This document shows positions 51,109-62,996 of a stretch of 64,000 bases of DNA, in pieces (position 1 is the first letter of the stretch; every line of letters begins with the position of its first letter). This stretch comes from Glandiceps talaboti. Taxonomy: Eukaryota; Hemichordata; Enteropneusta; Spengelidae. A program made the translations under genes and the position numbers. Location of the stretch: NCBI RefSeq assembly GCF_964340395.1, contig NC_135552.1, positions 2,893,017-2,957,016 of the forward strand. Reading direction: 5' to 3'. The notes under the pieces are model-generated. The model made no database searches, was not told where the DNA came from, and was given only the letters and a program-made list of their open reading frames with translations.

Positions 51109-51455
51109 CATAACACCCAAGTAAAGTGATTCTACTGTGTCACACTTAATTACAACCCATAACACCCAAGTAAAGTGATTTCACTGTGTGTCACACTTAT
51201 TTACAACCCATAATACCCAAGTAAAGTGGTTCTACTGTGTCACACTTGTTTGCAACCCATAACACCCCATGATCTCACTGTGTGTCACACTTACTTACAA
51301 CCCCTAACACCCAAGTAAAGTGATTTCACTGTGTGCCACACTTATTTACAACCCATAACACCCAAGTATGGTGATTTCACTGTGCCACACTTATTTACAA
51401 CCCATAACACCCAAGTAAAGTGATTTCAGTGTGCCACACTTATTTACAACCTATA
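51109..51455. repeat. ~49-51-bp minisatellite, about 7 units
   Basis: CATAACACCCAAGTAAAGTG followed by ATTTCACTGTGTGYCACACTT and ATTTACAACC repeats with small indels. Confidence 0.9.
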
Positions 51456-52084
51456 ACATTGTTGGGCTGAATGAAATGAAGTACACTATACTCATCACTC
51501 ACATTCTACATATCATCTGTACATTTATAGAAATCATGTAATAAGGTTAATATTCATTTTAATGCACAGTCACTACACTTGAGAAGTTTTCATACCTGCA
51601 ATTGCAATAATGCTTATAAAGGTTACATGGAATGTTCTGTTCATTTCATTTTTAATATAAGTAGACTGAATTATATAATATTTAAAGTCTTATCACTCCG
51701 CTCAAGGTTATTACCTATTGTATTAAGGAGTGGATACGAGATGTGAATGTTGGTAATCCCTAGTGGAATGATTTTCCATTTATGGGTGGGTGGGTGGATG
51801 GGGCTTCGGATCTTATTTCCTGGTTTTCATTACCTGCCCTGCCTTCCCTCATCACCCATTATATATTTTGGAGTCTGCTTACTCTCCTCATTCGTACTTC
51901 AGTGTCGTGAACAAGGGATGACACCGACCTCTTCCCTTCACCTGGTTATATACCTGTCCTCATTAATATTCATGCAGTCATTTGCATATTGCGTAGTAAT
52001 TTCACTCCGTGATAAGGCTTTTAATATATATCCAAGAATAAATCAGAAGTTTTCCAAAGGAACGTCTTGTTTCTGATGTACTTT

Positions 52085-52475
52085 GTATAGCAATGAATGA
52101 CTGTATCAGATTCTAAAGTGTGAGATATGATGTACTTTGCAATGAATGCCTGTCAGATCCTACAAGATATGATGTCCTTTGCAATGAATGCCTGTATCAG
52201 ATCCTAAAGTGAGATATGATGTACTCTGCAATGAATGCCTCAGTCAGATCCTACACGAGATATGGTGTACTTTGCAATGAATGCTTGTCTGATCCTAAAG
52301 TGTGAGATATGTACTCTGCAATGAATGCCTCAGTCAGATCCTACACGAGATATGGTGTACTTTGCAATGAATGCCTGTCAGATCCTAAAAGTGCGAGATA
52401 TGATGTACTCTGCAATGAATGCTTGTCTGATCCTAAAGTGTGAGATATGTACTTTGTAATGAATGCCTATCTGAA
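52085..52475. repeat. Diverged ~45-60-bp minisatellite, about 8 units
   Basis: GATATGATGTACTTTGCAATG, AATGCCTGTCAGATCCTA and AAGTGTGAGATATG repeat with variable length. A short (ACAT)n run follows at about 52490-52513. Confidence 0.85.
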
Positions 52476-52943
52476 CAGACGGTGACTTACATACATACAT
52501 ACATACATACATATAGTACATATCCATACACAATACACACATCCAGCGATAACTTAGTATAATGTATGTACTGGTATACATACATAGGCAAATCGAGACG
52601 GACAGACATAGACAAATCAATATAGACACACTTGCACACAAAGACAAATAGACACACAAACACAGACATTAAATGGACACCAAGGGTTGAAATTACAGTA
52701 ATTATCTAGTATTTTATTCATCAACAATTACTGGTCTTTTCTAAAACAATCTCCCTGTAGGTTGTTTGTACTACAACAATCTACAAATTACATCACAATA
52801 CAACTGAGGGACCAACAAAAATAATGAGGGGAAATTTCAAATGTACTTTGAAGTTGTTGTACAGCCTCTTTGCTTTTCAACTGAAAATTCCAACAAAATA
52901 TAACAACTTTGCATACACTGTATTCATTGAAATCCCATAGTAA

Positions 52944-53052
52944 CAATACTGTTGCCATAGAAACCATACATGTTATGGACATGCTGGTTTCTAAGCAATA
53001 CTGTTGCCATAGAAACCATATATGTTATGGACACACAACATGGTTTCTAAGT
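52944..53052. repeat. Two-copy repeat with X-box-like GTTGCCATAGAAACC
   Basis: AATACTGTTGCCATAGAAACC followed by ATGTTATGGACA and TGGTTTCTAAG occurs twice. GTTGCCATAGAAAC resembles an RFX X-box. It is downstream of the PHGDH stop codon, possibly in its 3' UTR. Confidence 0.7.
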
Positions 53053-53858
53053 AATGTTAATAATTCGCCTATTGATTCTCGCATCATTTTCCTAGAAGAT
53101 TTTTAATATTTGAATAAAGTTCAAAAATTTAGAATTTTTTTTCATTATTAGCAGACATCTGTGTTATTAGTTAATACAGTTTTTGACCAGTGGGCAAACT
53201 TTAAAGATCTGGAATCTCAAGGTGATAATAAATACTAACATAACTTAAGTTATAAACTTTAATCAAAATGGAATGCAAAATGTAGTTGTTTTCTGGGAAT
53301 TTTACATATCTTGAAAATAAGGATATGATATGAATTCGTCCACTTTTACACCAATATGCTTTCAGTTATGAACTTTTTACTGATTCTTATTTTTTTCAGA
53401 AGGGTTCCATTTTCATGTCTCAATTTCTAAGGAGGGCATGTGTTTAACACAGATCTACTTGTTGGTGGAAATATTTTGCCAAAACATTGGACTGTTCACA
53501 ATCATTATTGCTTCCTTACACATGAATGGCAATTAAAAAAGCTAAACTTTTACCACCAAAAGCAAGTTTGTGTCATTGTAGTAGAAGTCTTACTAATGGA
53601 AATACAGCCATGGAATACACGAAATTACAAAAATAATTCGGGGTAATTCATTGTTATGCCAAGTTAAAATATTCAAAATCCAATCTGAATTTGACTTGAA
53701 AATGATTTTAAACTTAACATGATTTCAACTGATAAACAATACCCTGATAAATAAAACAGTATGTTTGCTTAGATGGTCAAAATGATCAAATATGGTAAAT
53801 AAAATGATAAAACAATTGTCATTTCACCCACAAGGCTCATTTTTGTATGATTTTGTAT

Positions 53859-56800
53859 TTACAGGCTGATCTGCGATACTAGATCAGCATGACCTTTGAC
53901 CTTGTCCAGTGATGCAAGTGGTGCAGCTAAATGCATAGCATTCCAGGTTTCACTTCCCTCCGTTGATGAGAAAGATAACACCTGTGAGGTTTCGGCCAAT
54001 GCACCTGTAACAAAAGAACAGATGGAAAAACTGTAAGACTTAGTATCACAAACTTGTAATATCATAACAGACCTGTTATCTTTGTGTATGTTCCAGTCAA
54101 CGTGCAGGCTTTGTCAAAGTATTCAATTTGTAGCCTCTAGAATGTGTACCAGTAATTTGGAATAGCTACAAACCCTTCAGAATTATTCACTGAAAGGTTT
54201 ACAGTTTATTAACTAGTATGAATCAATGTTACAAATGTTGAGCTGTATTCTGCGTTTGAAAAACAACAACAACTTAACCTTCATTTTCAGTTGAATGTTT
54301 TGTTAATGTGAATGTTGACCTACAGGCTACAAGAAGCACTGTATTTTTCATGTCTTCAAATGTTCATGATATGGATATTTTTGTACTCATTACCCCCTAT
54401 AGTAATGGTACCTTGTGTACTATAAGTTAAAACTAATGGCATTATCCCATCTCCCCTAAACATGACACACTGTGATTTATAGTAACAAACCAGATTGACT
54501 GTGCAGCTTCAATTAGACACCTTAATGTTTTTACATCTTTCACTAGGCTTTTATTTACAAATTACATAAAACAAAATACAGACACTGATAGTGTGCATGC
54601 ATTGTACAACACTATCAACATTACTGTCGGATGAAACCAGGAAGGTTCAAACACTCGCCATTTATTTGTATTCACAGTGAGATACAATGTAACATTTCAT
54701 ATATGCATGCATGTTATCAGTCTCTATATTTTATTTGTTTGTGTAATTCATTACAAAAATACGCTGTGCGAGATGTGAAAAAAAACATTGTGTTATCAAA
54801 TCGAAACTCAGTCTTTTTGGTTTGGTAGCGACAACTTACAAGTGTTGGCTGAAAACACCTGGGACCACCTTTACCTTTGTTACCCCATCCTGTCCCATCT
54901 TCCCCTAAACATGGCACCCTGTGTATGTATGAGTATTGACAACACCTGGGGTCCATTTTACTGTTGGTCCCCCCCCCCCCCCCCCCCCCCAATCTGGACA
55001 GTGTGTATATTTATCAGTTATGGCTGACAACACCAGGGGATCACTTTTCCATTTCCTCACACACTGTATCTCCCTATTCACAACACTGACAATAACAACT
55101 TACCAGTAATAGCTGATAGTGCCTGGGGACCACTTTTACTTTTGTACATTAGAATGTTTCCAGTCAGAAGAACACCAGAAACAAATGTTGCTCCATTGAT
55201 GTCAGCTAGGAGGGCACCATTACCTTGTACCATTCCACTCACTTGCTGGACACTTCCAGCTCCGTTGTCAACAGCAACTGATACAGCACTCTTGATATGT
55301 CCAGGACCTTGGTCAAAATGGTTACACTTAATCTGTTCAACAAAATATATTTCAAATTAAAATTCTTCCTTGAAAGGCAAACCAATGCATGATTTTAGAA
55401 ATGCAGAAAGTGTAAAATTTAGTCTCAAAGTTGAAGAGAAATTGTCCCTCTATTGACATCTTGCTATCAAACTTTGTCCACTTCCAAACACTTTTTGTGC
55501 TAGATTACGATATCATGTAAAGACAGCCAACCTTTCAGTTAGTAATACTTATAATACCATGATTGTAGTATTAACATCTGGTTTGCAAAGACATTCTCAT
55601 TAATAAGCCTTGTTTAGTGACAATGTTCACATTTGTCTTGCTATTAGTTGCATTTGCAGAGGTGAGTGTGCCCTCTATCATCTCTCTGCCGAGTAAACCC
55701 ATCATAATATGTCTATATGTCTATGTATTTCTAAACTTTTGATAAACAAGTTGCTATCTAAATACATCATAGTCCAGTAATCAAACACAAAATATTGGAA
55801 AATTTGACCACTAGCAATGTTGTTCATAGGAAGTCTTTGGAAGTGTGAGGGCCATGCCAGTTTGAAACAAGCCTTCAACCAAAGACACAGTTCCAACAAG
55901 CCTTCAACCAAAGACACAGTTCCAACTTTGAATGGTACATGTATCTCTAGATACAAAACTTCATAATTTAGAGGTCAAAATCAAAGGTCAAGGTATAAGA
56001 AGAAAGCTAACCTTTGGGGTATAACATTTAAATGGTCTCATTGTGTATTCAACTTCTTGAGTAATTATAGAAGGAAACATTTTGGTCATTTCACCTTGAA
56101 AATGTTTTATCAAGGTCAAAGGTCATGGCCTCATTAGAAAGCCCATCATTGATAATGTGAACTTGACTTTCAAGGTCAAAGGTCAATGTTTTAAAAGAAA
56201 GCTAATATTTGATAATATGGGTGTAGGCACTTCAATGGAGTCACTACACATTACACTTCCAAAGTTATGTACCTTTGAGCCAGACTATGTTGAAATCACT
56301 CCGTGCATGCCAGAGATAAGGGTGCACATACATACGCACACATGGACAGACAGACAGAACTTGATGTAATAGCCCCTCCTGGCTAAAACCCCTCTTTTCA
56401 TGGCAAAGTTTGGGTATTCTCAACTAAAGAAAACATCCTGCAAACTTTGTTTTAGATCAACTTTCTGGAACTCATGGAGTTGGTTTATTCAGTTTGATGT
56501 TTGATGACTGCTTCAAGTACTGCCAAGTGAGTTTAGCCCTTACTCTTTTTCATATGTGGGGCACACCCTACCGTTTTTTTGTTTATTTTTGAACGACTGT
56601 AAGATGGGTAACTATAATATGGCATACACCATTCTACCAACAATAAATGCACTCTAAGTCTACTCTGCTGAATCCCAGCTGACTTACCTTGATACCCAGT
56701 TGTTTGGCATAAAACGGAGCACTGACTAAATTGAGAGAATTGGCAACTTGGACTTTCAATAAACCCATCGCCACGGCAGCAGACAGGAAGGAGCTGCATG

Positions 56801-59800
56801 CCTTGAGTTCAGGTCCTGTAAAAACAAAAATAAAGAGTACAGTTAAAAACTGCATGATTTACAAAGTTACCAAATAAAATCAAGAACTTCTAACATCTAT
56901 CAATACGCTTTTTTGTTGTGACAAAGTTGAATTTTCCATCATTGTCTTTAAAGCCCAATGTTTGAATCGCATGTCAGGGCTCGAAATTCGTTTTTTTTCT
57001 TGGTAGCCCAGGTGGGCTACCATCATTTAAATTTGGTAGCCCGAGAGCAGTGACTGGTAGCCCATATGCATGCATTCCTAAATTAATGGTGTTTGTGTAT
57101 ATATGTAACTATATGATGTATTGAATTCGGTGATTGATTGAATAACTTGAGAAGTCACGTTAACGCGTTATTTGTGTGTATTTCACGCCATATTTGACAT
57201 TGGGGACGCAATTTTTTGCATGTATGCGTCTCTGAGGACGTGTTATAAAGAGGGGACATGTGAGGCTTACTGTTAGCAAACAACGTACGGTTATTATTGC
57301 AATGAAGAATAAGTCATCTAGTCGTAGTTCTTACTAGTAACTATTAGCTAAATCTCTTGGTGCAGTGAGACCTGTAAAATTTGAATATGATTCAACGTAT
57401 GGAAAACGTATAAACAGTTTCATAAGCCCCATGGCCATTTCCTGATGTGGAGACTACGTCTTGGGTAGTTTAGAAACTATGTGCTGTTATCATTATCTAT
57501 CCACGTAATTGGTTACTTATTAACAGACGGGTTAGACAGGTTTTGTATCAATACACGACGGCCATTATGGCAAAGGCCCTTCCATTCATGGGCGAAGAGA
57601 TAATCAGAGTCTAAGACCACATCGGCAGACGGTCCATGGTGAAAACTTCACTCAGATAAATTCAAACCATCACGTCACCATTTCATTCTCACTAAAACTT
57701 CAACTTTCTTTTGAGCTTTGCTACTACTACTAGATCAAATGCATTACGTGAATTTTACCATTCACCACTGCAAGCTCTCTGTGGTTGCATAAGCGTGGTT
57801 TACACACGGAATGTTTTAGGCATCGTTCAAGAATAAACGAATCTGTAGGACAGGTGTATAGTTAATTCTCATCAGCAGCATAAGATTTTATCAAACACCA
57901 TTACAACTGTGTCTCTGTCAAGTTGAAAGTTAAAGCTGTCATTCATGTGATGGAATTTAGTTACTGCAATGCTGTACCGAGAGTGTACTGTACTCAGACT
58001 CTGAGAAGAGCCGAAAGGGCCCGGGCCAGAGATCATATTTCCAGAGAGTGATTACCATAGAAAATTGAAAGTATAGAAAGATAACATTAAATCGCTATAC
58101 AGAATATTGTTACATATAAATGTTTTGTTGTGACATTTTGGAAGTACAAGCTGTGTGTACGATGTACGGAAGAATGACGTGTACAGTGTACATGTATTTC
58201 GTGTACATGTAGTGTGGATGCAAATTTGGAAAAGACGCACTGATTTTGACGCTAATTTTGGGAGAACAGGTCCCACATGACTGCGACCTCGGAGGCCCCC
58301 GGGAAGGCGTCGGAGTCAGGCTGTCACAGTTTCATTCAAAACTTAGTAGCCCAACTGGGCTACCACTCACATAATTTGGTAGCCCAGAGACAAACATTGG
58401 TAGTCTGTGGACGCGGGACTACCGCGAATTTCGAGCCCTGCATGTAATTGTCTTAGTATCATCTCCTACAAATTGAGCCAAAACAAACTTTTTAATAACT
58501 CTTCCAGACGGTTTTTCTCATCCCATCTTTAACTACTGTGACACCTTTTGATTAATAGGATAAAAATCTCATTCTTGTAAATCAGGGTAATCTGTAGTTA
58601 CATGTTGTTACCATGGTAACAATCAGGATAAATGGCTACTTTTGTTACCATGGTAACGATTAGGTTGAATGGGACAAACTATTCCATATTTATTCTGTAG
58701 ACGGCCGTTCTGCATACTACTGTTTTATCCCATTTACAATACATCGCCCTCTAGAGTTAACATGGTCTTAACTTTTATGAAAAGTACATGTCCTCCAGAT
58801 TTAGATTAGAGATACGAGATTTGATCTCAGGTTAAAAATATAAAAAAAATTTTTTCCATTTTTTCTTCCCTACCTCTAATTACTGCAGAATTACATAGAA
58901 TTATTCTTTTGTTCTGGATAAACTTTTTCTACAGCTGTCAAACAACTGTTTTTCACAGTTCAACTTTAATCCTAATCTGACTTTGGCCTAATAATCAACC
59001 CAACAAATCTCATCTTTTTTTCAGTTCAAGAAATCACTGTTGAGTTCAAAATTCCTTTCATTTGCAAATCTTACATAGCAAGTATTTTAATATACTCTGA
59101 ACACTTTTCAGCTCAAACCAATTTTGGTTTTTAAACATAATCTTTCATCATTTCTTAGATTTCATTTTGACCTTAGGTTTTTATCTTTTATTGGCATTGA
59201 GTGGGTGTTCATTCTGTAGTTATCACGTCACACTTCATTACAACTCCCTAACTTATCATGCAAGCACTGTTATCTAGGATCACGTTTGACATCAAAATGT
59301 CATCTTCTTTCAATCTGGCTTCTTTTAATAGGTGTACAAAGTAGTCAAAGATCACTATCATTGATAATTTATGGATTTAGGTCATTCAAACTATCTTATT
59401 GATTTCTAAGTTTCTTATAACACATTCAAATGATGAGTGGGTTTGTCCATTTCAATTTATATACATTAAATGGTCTGGATGTCCCACAAATGATACTTCA
59501 AGTCCTACATGAACATCAAATTTGAACACACTTAGTTTCTCTGCTTCTATAAAAGTCACCATTTCAATTCAGATCTATGAATTATTAGTTAACCATCCTT
59601 TTTGTCTGAAGTCAATTCGGAGTTTCTTACATTGATGTCAAACCATACACATTTACGGTAATTGAAATGGGACACATGTAAATCACCTCTTGTTTACCTC
59701 AACTATAAATGCCAAAATCTTACTCATTTCAGGTTTATTAGAAACATGTTGATCTTAGTCTAACATTTGTATTATTTCACATCAATACATACAAATTAAT

Positions 59801-60753
59801 GTTATCTTTTGGGGAAAAAATAGTAAGTTTATTCTTGCTATAATCATTGTCAATACAATAACACTTGTGTTGAAGACAAAGAATCTCCTTGACATTGACT
59901 ACAAACAGAGATTTTAATATGTGTGGCCAACATAATGGTTCAAAGTTGGCAATCAGCAGCTGTGCCTTATGTTATTTGACACATCACAATGTATATATCA
60001 TCTTTGGTATCACTTACCATATGTAGTAACCTGGATCTGAGTTTTACCAGTGACTTGGCCAGCAAGTGAAGCAGCTACTGAACCAAGACCCTGACCAAGT
60101 GCTACTACTGGGCGTGTTTCTGGTTGCAATGCATTGCTCATAGCCATGGCATTGACCTGGAAGACAGCAAACAGTTATGTCAGTCAAAAGAATTATACCA
60201 ACAGACAGACAGACAGATTGAATAAGTTGAGATCTCTTCGACATTTCAACTATGGATTCAAATGTGGCTACTAGAAAAGCCTCATACAGCATTTTATTTA
60301 ATATGTATCATATGAATGCAAAATGTGACAATTATTGCATGCGCGTAATCTATGGCTGATTCACTTTTTCTTCTTCATCAAAATCAAAATATTGACAGGC
60401 TTTTGACTGAACTTGTTAGCAGAAACATGACTGCACAGTTATCTAGATAGTACCACTATATCAAGTGTCTACAAGTGCTTGTCTGTGAGACTGTTTGGAC
60501 AGAACAGTTTTATTGAGGACAATAGCAGAGCTGGAGAACAAACAGGATACAAAACCAACAAGATGGGAACAGAGAATATTTTGAATTCAGGAATACTCAC
60601 TCCTCCTTCTAATCTTTTACCCTTGACCAAGTCCACAAACTGTTCAGCAATTTCTTCAGCAACACGTAACTGTGCTTCTGTAGTGCTGGCTCCTAAATGT
60701 GGTGTGGCTATCAAATTAGGATGGTCAATCAGATCTCTATTTGTTGGTGGTTC
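53859..60753 (-). CDS. PHGDH: D-3-phosphoglycerate dehydrogenase, C-terminal half (5 exons)
   Basis: The enzyme oxidises 3-phosphoglycerate in the first step of serine synthesis in the cytosol. Read leftwards, exons are 60753-60601, 60156-60018, 56815-56688, 55332-55104 and 54004-53859 (stop TAA 53861-53859). Junctions are GT-AG with phases 0, 1, 0, 1. The first exon begins [13 protein letters not shown] and has [14 protein letters not shown], the loop with the catalytic His of the His-Glu pair, then [14 protein letters not shown]. The remaining exons match the intervening and allosteric-substrate-binding domain ([44 protein letters not shown]) and the end of the vertebrate-type enzyme ([10 protein letters not shown]). 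About 264 residues are covered. The usual length is about 530, so the NAD-binding and most catalytic residues are not encoded between here and the window edge. Missing exons may lie beyond 64000, have been lost, or be absent from the assembly. Confidence 0.88.
54833..55103. repeat. Three diverged ~88-bp units copied from the end of PHGDH exon 55332-55104 and its donor
   Basis: The real junction on the + strand reads AACTTAC-CAGTAATAGCTGATAG, GCCTGGGGACCACTTTTAC. Similar strings lie at 55011 (CAGTTATGGCTGACAACACC, GGGGATCACTTTTCC), at about 54930 (GAGTATTGACAACACCTGGG, GTCCATTTTACTG) and at 54833 (AACTTACAAGTGTTGGCTGA, CACCTGGGACCACC). The spacing is about 88 bases, 264 between the two AACTTAC donors. 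The 54833 copy keeps an intact GTAAGT on the - strand. A 22-base C run interrupts one unit at about 54969. Confidence 0.75.
56113..56185 (+). promoter_or_regulatory. Two perfect DR1 half-site pairs (AGGTCAAAGGTCA)
   Basis: AGGTCAAAGGTCA at 56113-56125 and 56173-56185 is the direct repeat with one spacer base bound by RXR, PPAR and HNF4-type receptors. Similar half sites precede it at about 55973-56001. The surrounding sequence looks like a dispersed repeat, so the sites may be a property of that repeat and not of PHGDH regulation. Confidence 0.35.
56975..58440. mobile_element. hAT-type non-autonomous element (~1.47 kb)
   Basis: Perfect 16-bp ends CAGGGCTCGAAATTCG at 56975-56990, inverted at 58425-58440, are typical of hAT elements. 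Both ends continue into GGTAGCCCA-NN-TGGGCTACC hairpins (about 57003 and 58347). No transposase frame is visible. The flanks read TCGCATGT and CATGTAAT, so an exact 8-bp duplication is not seen. It lies in the PHGDH intron between exons 60156-60018 and 56815-56688. Confidence 0.75.
58607..58657. promoter_or_regulatory. Two perfect X-box (RFX) palindromes, GTTACCATGGTAAC
   Basis: The 14-bp palindrome GTTACCATGGTAAC occurs at 58607-58620 and 58644-58657, 37 bases apart, in a PHGDH intron. It fits the RFX-factor consensus (GTNRCC-N-RGYAAC). Function is inferred from the motif alone. The flanks are partly similar, so the pair may be a small duplication. From 58660 to 60000 I see nothing else. Confidence 0.45.
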
Positions 60754-60855
60754 CTGTCAAAGTGTAAGGTAAAACATATATAGATCGTCATGGGAAGTCA
60801 CTTCTTTGTCATGTAAAACAATACTTCATTCTTTTTTCAAATGACACATACACAG

Positions 60856-60860
<5 letters not shown>

Positions 60861-60889
<29 letters not shown>

Positions 60890-60916
60890 CAAATTATCAG
60901 AGCACCCCCCCCCCCC
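60861..60916. repeat. (CA)n run and C homopolymer
   Basis: A CA run at about 60861-60889 and a C run at 60904-60916, close upstream (on the - strand) of the first recognisable PHGDH exon. Confidence 0.9.
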
Positions 60917-60998
60917 ATCATACATCTAGCAATGAGGCCATACAATACTCAAGTATGAAAAATTGAGTGTATTTTAATACACAAATGGAGATGCAATC

Positions 60999-61577
60999 AT
61001 CAAACACCCCTCTAACATGCATTTAGCCATTAGAGACACCCCTCTAACATGCATTTAGCCATTAGAGACACCCCTCTATCAATGCATTTAGCCATTAGAG
61101 ACACCCCTCTATCATGCATTTAGCCATTAGAGACACCCCTCTATCATGCATTTAGCCATTAGAGACACCCCTCTATCATGCATTTAGCCATTAGAGACAC
61201 CCCTCTATCATGCATTTAGCCATTAGAGACACCCCTCTATCATGCATTTAGCCATTAGAGACACCCCTCTATCATGCATTTAGCCATTAGAGACACCCCT
61301 CTATCATGCATTTAGCCATAGAGACACCCCTCTATCATGCATTTAGCCATTAGAGACACCCCTCTATCATGCATTTAGCCATTAGAGACACCCCTCTATC
61401 ATGCATTTAGCCATTAGAGACACCCCTCTATCATGCATTTAGCCATTAGAGACACCCCTCTATCATGCATTTAGCCATAGAGACACCCCTCTATCATGCA
61501 TTTAGCCATTAGAGACACCCCTCTATCATGCATTTAGCCATTAGAGACACCCCTCTATCATGCATTTAGCCATTAGA
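60999..61577. repeat. 32-bp minisatellite, about 18 units
   Basis: The unit is CCCCTCTATCATGCATTTAG plus CCATTAGAGACA. Two units lack one T (CCATAGAG). The array lies between the putative first exon (62932) and the first recognisable PHGDH exon (60753), where catalytic-domain exons would be expected. It does not touch a splice site. Confidence 0.95.
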
Positions 61578-62445
61578 CCATACAAATGCTGTCAAAGTAT
61601 GTAAATTAAGTACATTTCATAATAATGCTGTTAATACTAAAACTACATTGTGCTTTTAACTAGTAAATGTTTTGTTTGAGTGCCTAACTTTCATCCACTT
61701 ACAACTACATTAGGACAATATGAATGTTTTAATGGGCTGTGAATGAGATAGTCAGTTAGATACATTAAATTATACTTTACTTCCTACTCTATCAATATAA
61801 AACACCCACACACATAAGTCAATGCAATGCAATTTCACATTGAGTAGTTGTGGGGAATTTAGTGTTTTCAGACCATAATGTCTTTCTTGAATAATTTACT
61901 GGTTTGGAAAAGCCCATTTGACACTTGTATCAAATAGTATCCATTCAAAAAGTATTGTGTGTTTAGAATATTTTATCTCGTAAATTATTTCATTGCGGAT
62001 TGGATCAGAAATATACATCTCCAGTTTTCTCTATATCAAGAACTAGAAATATTATACTCATTCAAAAAGAGATCATGTTAATACTATTTCTATTTTTAAA
62101 TTTTAGGAAATATATTATACAATAAAATACTTCATCCATTGTAAATTCATAGTTATTTGAATATTTTGATTTATTCAATTTTGCCACAACATTCATGATG
62201 TAGGCATCATTAACTTATTACTGGCTAACCATGGTGACCCACTCATACCCAACCTCTGGTGAAATATTTTGGAAACTCCAGATTTTACCCAGTTACCACC
62301 ATTTACCAAAACTTGTATTAATTTTGTATAAATGTTATCTCAAAATCATTGGAGGTTTATTACTCTATCAGTTTTAAATCAATAACTATTTGTAACACTG
62401 CGATAAACCTTGAATTATGGTTACTGCAATCACTTGGTTCTCTAA
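61578..62445. other. AT-rich stretch with no exon found
   Basis: I read the - strand for PHGDH landmarks (GRAGTGVDN-type, GLGRIG-type, NCARGG-type coding) and found none. No other gene or repeat stands out. Confidence 0.45.
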
Positions 62446-62911
62446 GGGGCGTCATCGAAATCAAAAGCATCGTAATTACGCGTCGCTACGAGTAAAGACT
62501 AGTAACTACTAGTAGCTACGATGTACTACGAGAAACGGTGGATAATGAGGTGTTCAGGTTCATGAATAACTGACAATAGATAATAAGTTTACATTTCTTT
62601 GTTTCCCTTAACGATGTCGTCTTTACGCGTAGATACACGTAATTTTTTATCGCCAACACACAATAGATAGTGATTCTCACCTTCCATGTTTCCAATGATG
62701 ACATCGTCTTCTATCGTAGTTGATCGTAGTTTGTCATAATTTTCGATCGTCAAAGAAAACCACGTACTCAGCCAGTAATGTGCTGATGAAACTAGTACTG
62801 CACATGTTTTTATGAGTGCAAGTTCATGGGCGATATTCATTAAAAAAAAACAATAAGATATGCACGAAATCAAAGTTTCAATATTCAGTACAAACTAACA
62901 GTACAACTTAC

Positions 62912-62932
62912 AAGCTCACGCTTGGCGGCCAT
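62912..62932 (-). CDS. Putative first coding exon (MAAKREL) that can splice in phase to PHGDH
   Basis: On the - strand CTACCATGGCCGCC is a good start context. Seven codons are followed by a consensus GTAAGT donor (62911-62906), phase 0, which fits the phase-0 acceptor before EPPTNRDL at 60753. The product would be a 271-aa protein without a dehydrogenase domain. It could instead be exon 1 of the full-length gene with its middle exons missing here, or an unrelated start. The exon lies inside the inverted-repeat element at 62446-63916. Confidence 0.45.
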
Positions 62933-62954
62933 GGTAGGGCCAAGAAATGCTGTT

Positions 62955-62996
62955 GAATTTCCGGGTTGCGGAAGTGCAGTTTTGACTTTTATATCA
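62955..62996 (-). promoter_or_regulatory. Putative core promoter for the 62932 exon
   Basis: On the - strand GATATAAAAG (62995-62986) is TATA-like, followed by CACTTCCGC (62976-62968) and ACCCGGAAA (62966-62958), both ETS-type sites common in housekeeping promoters. All lie within 65 bases upstream of the ATG at 62932. Confidence 0.4.
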
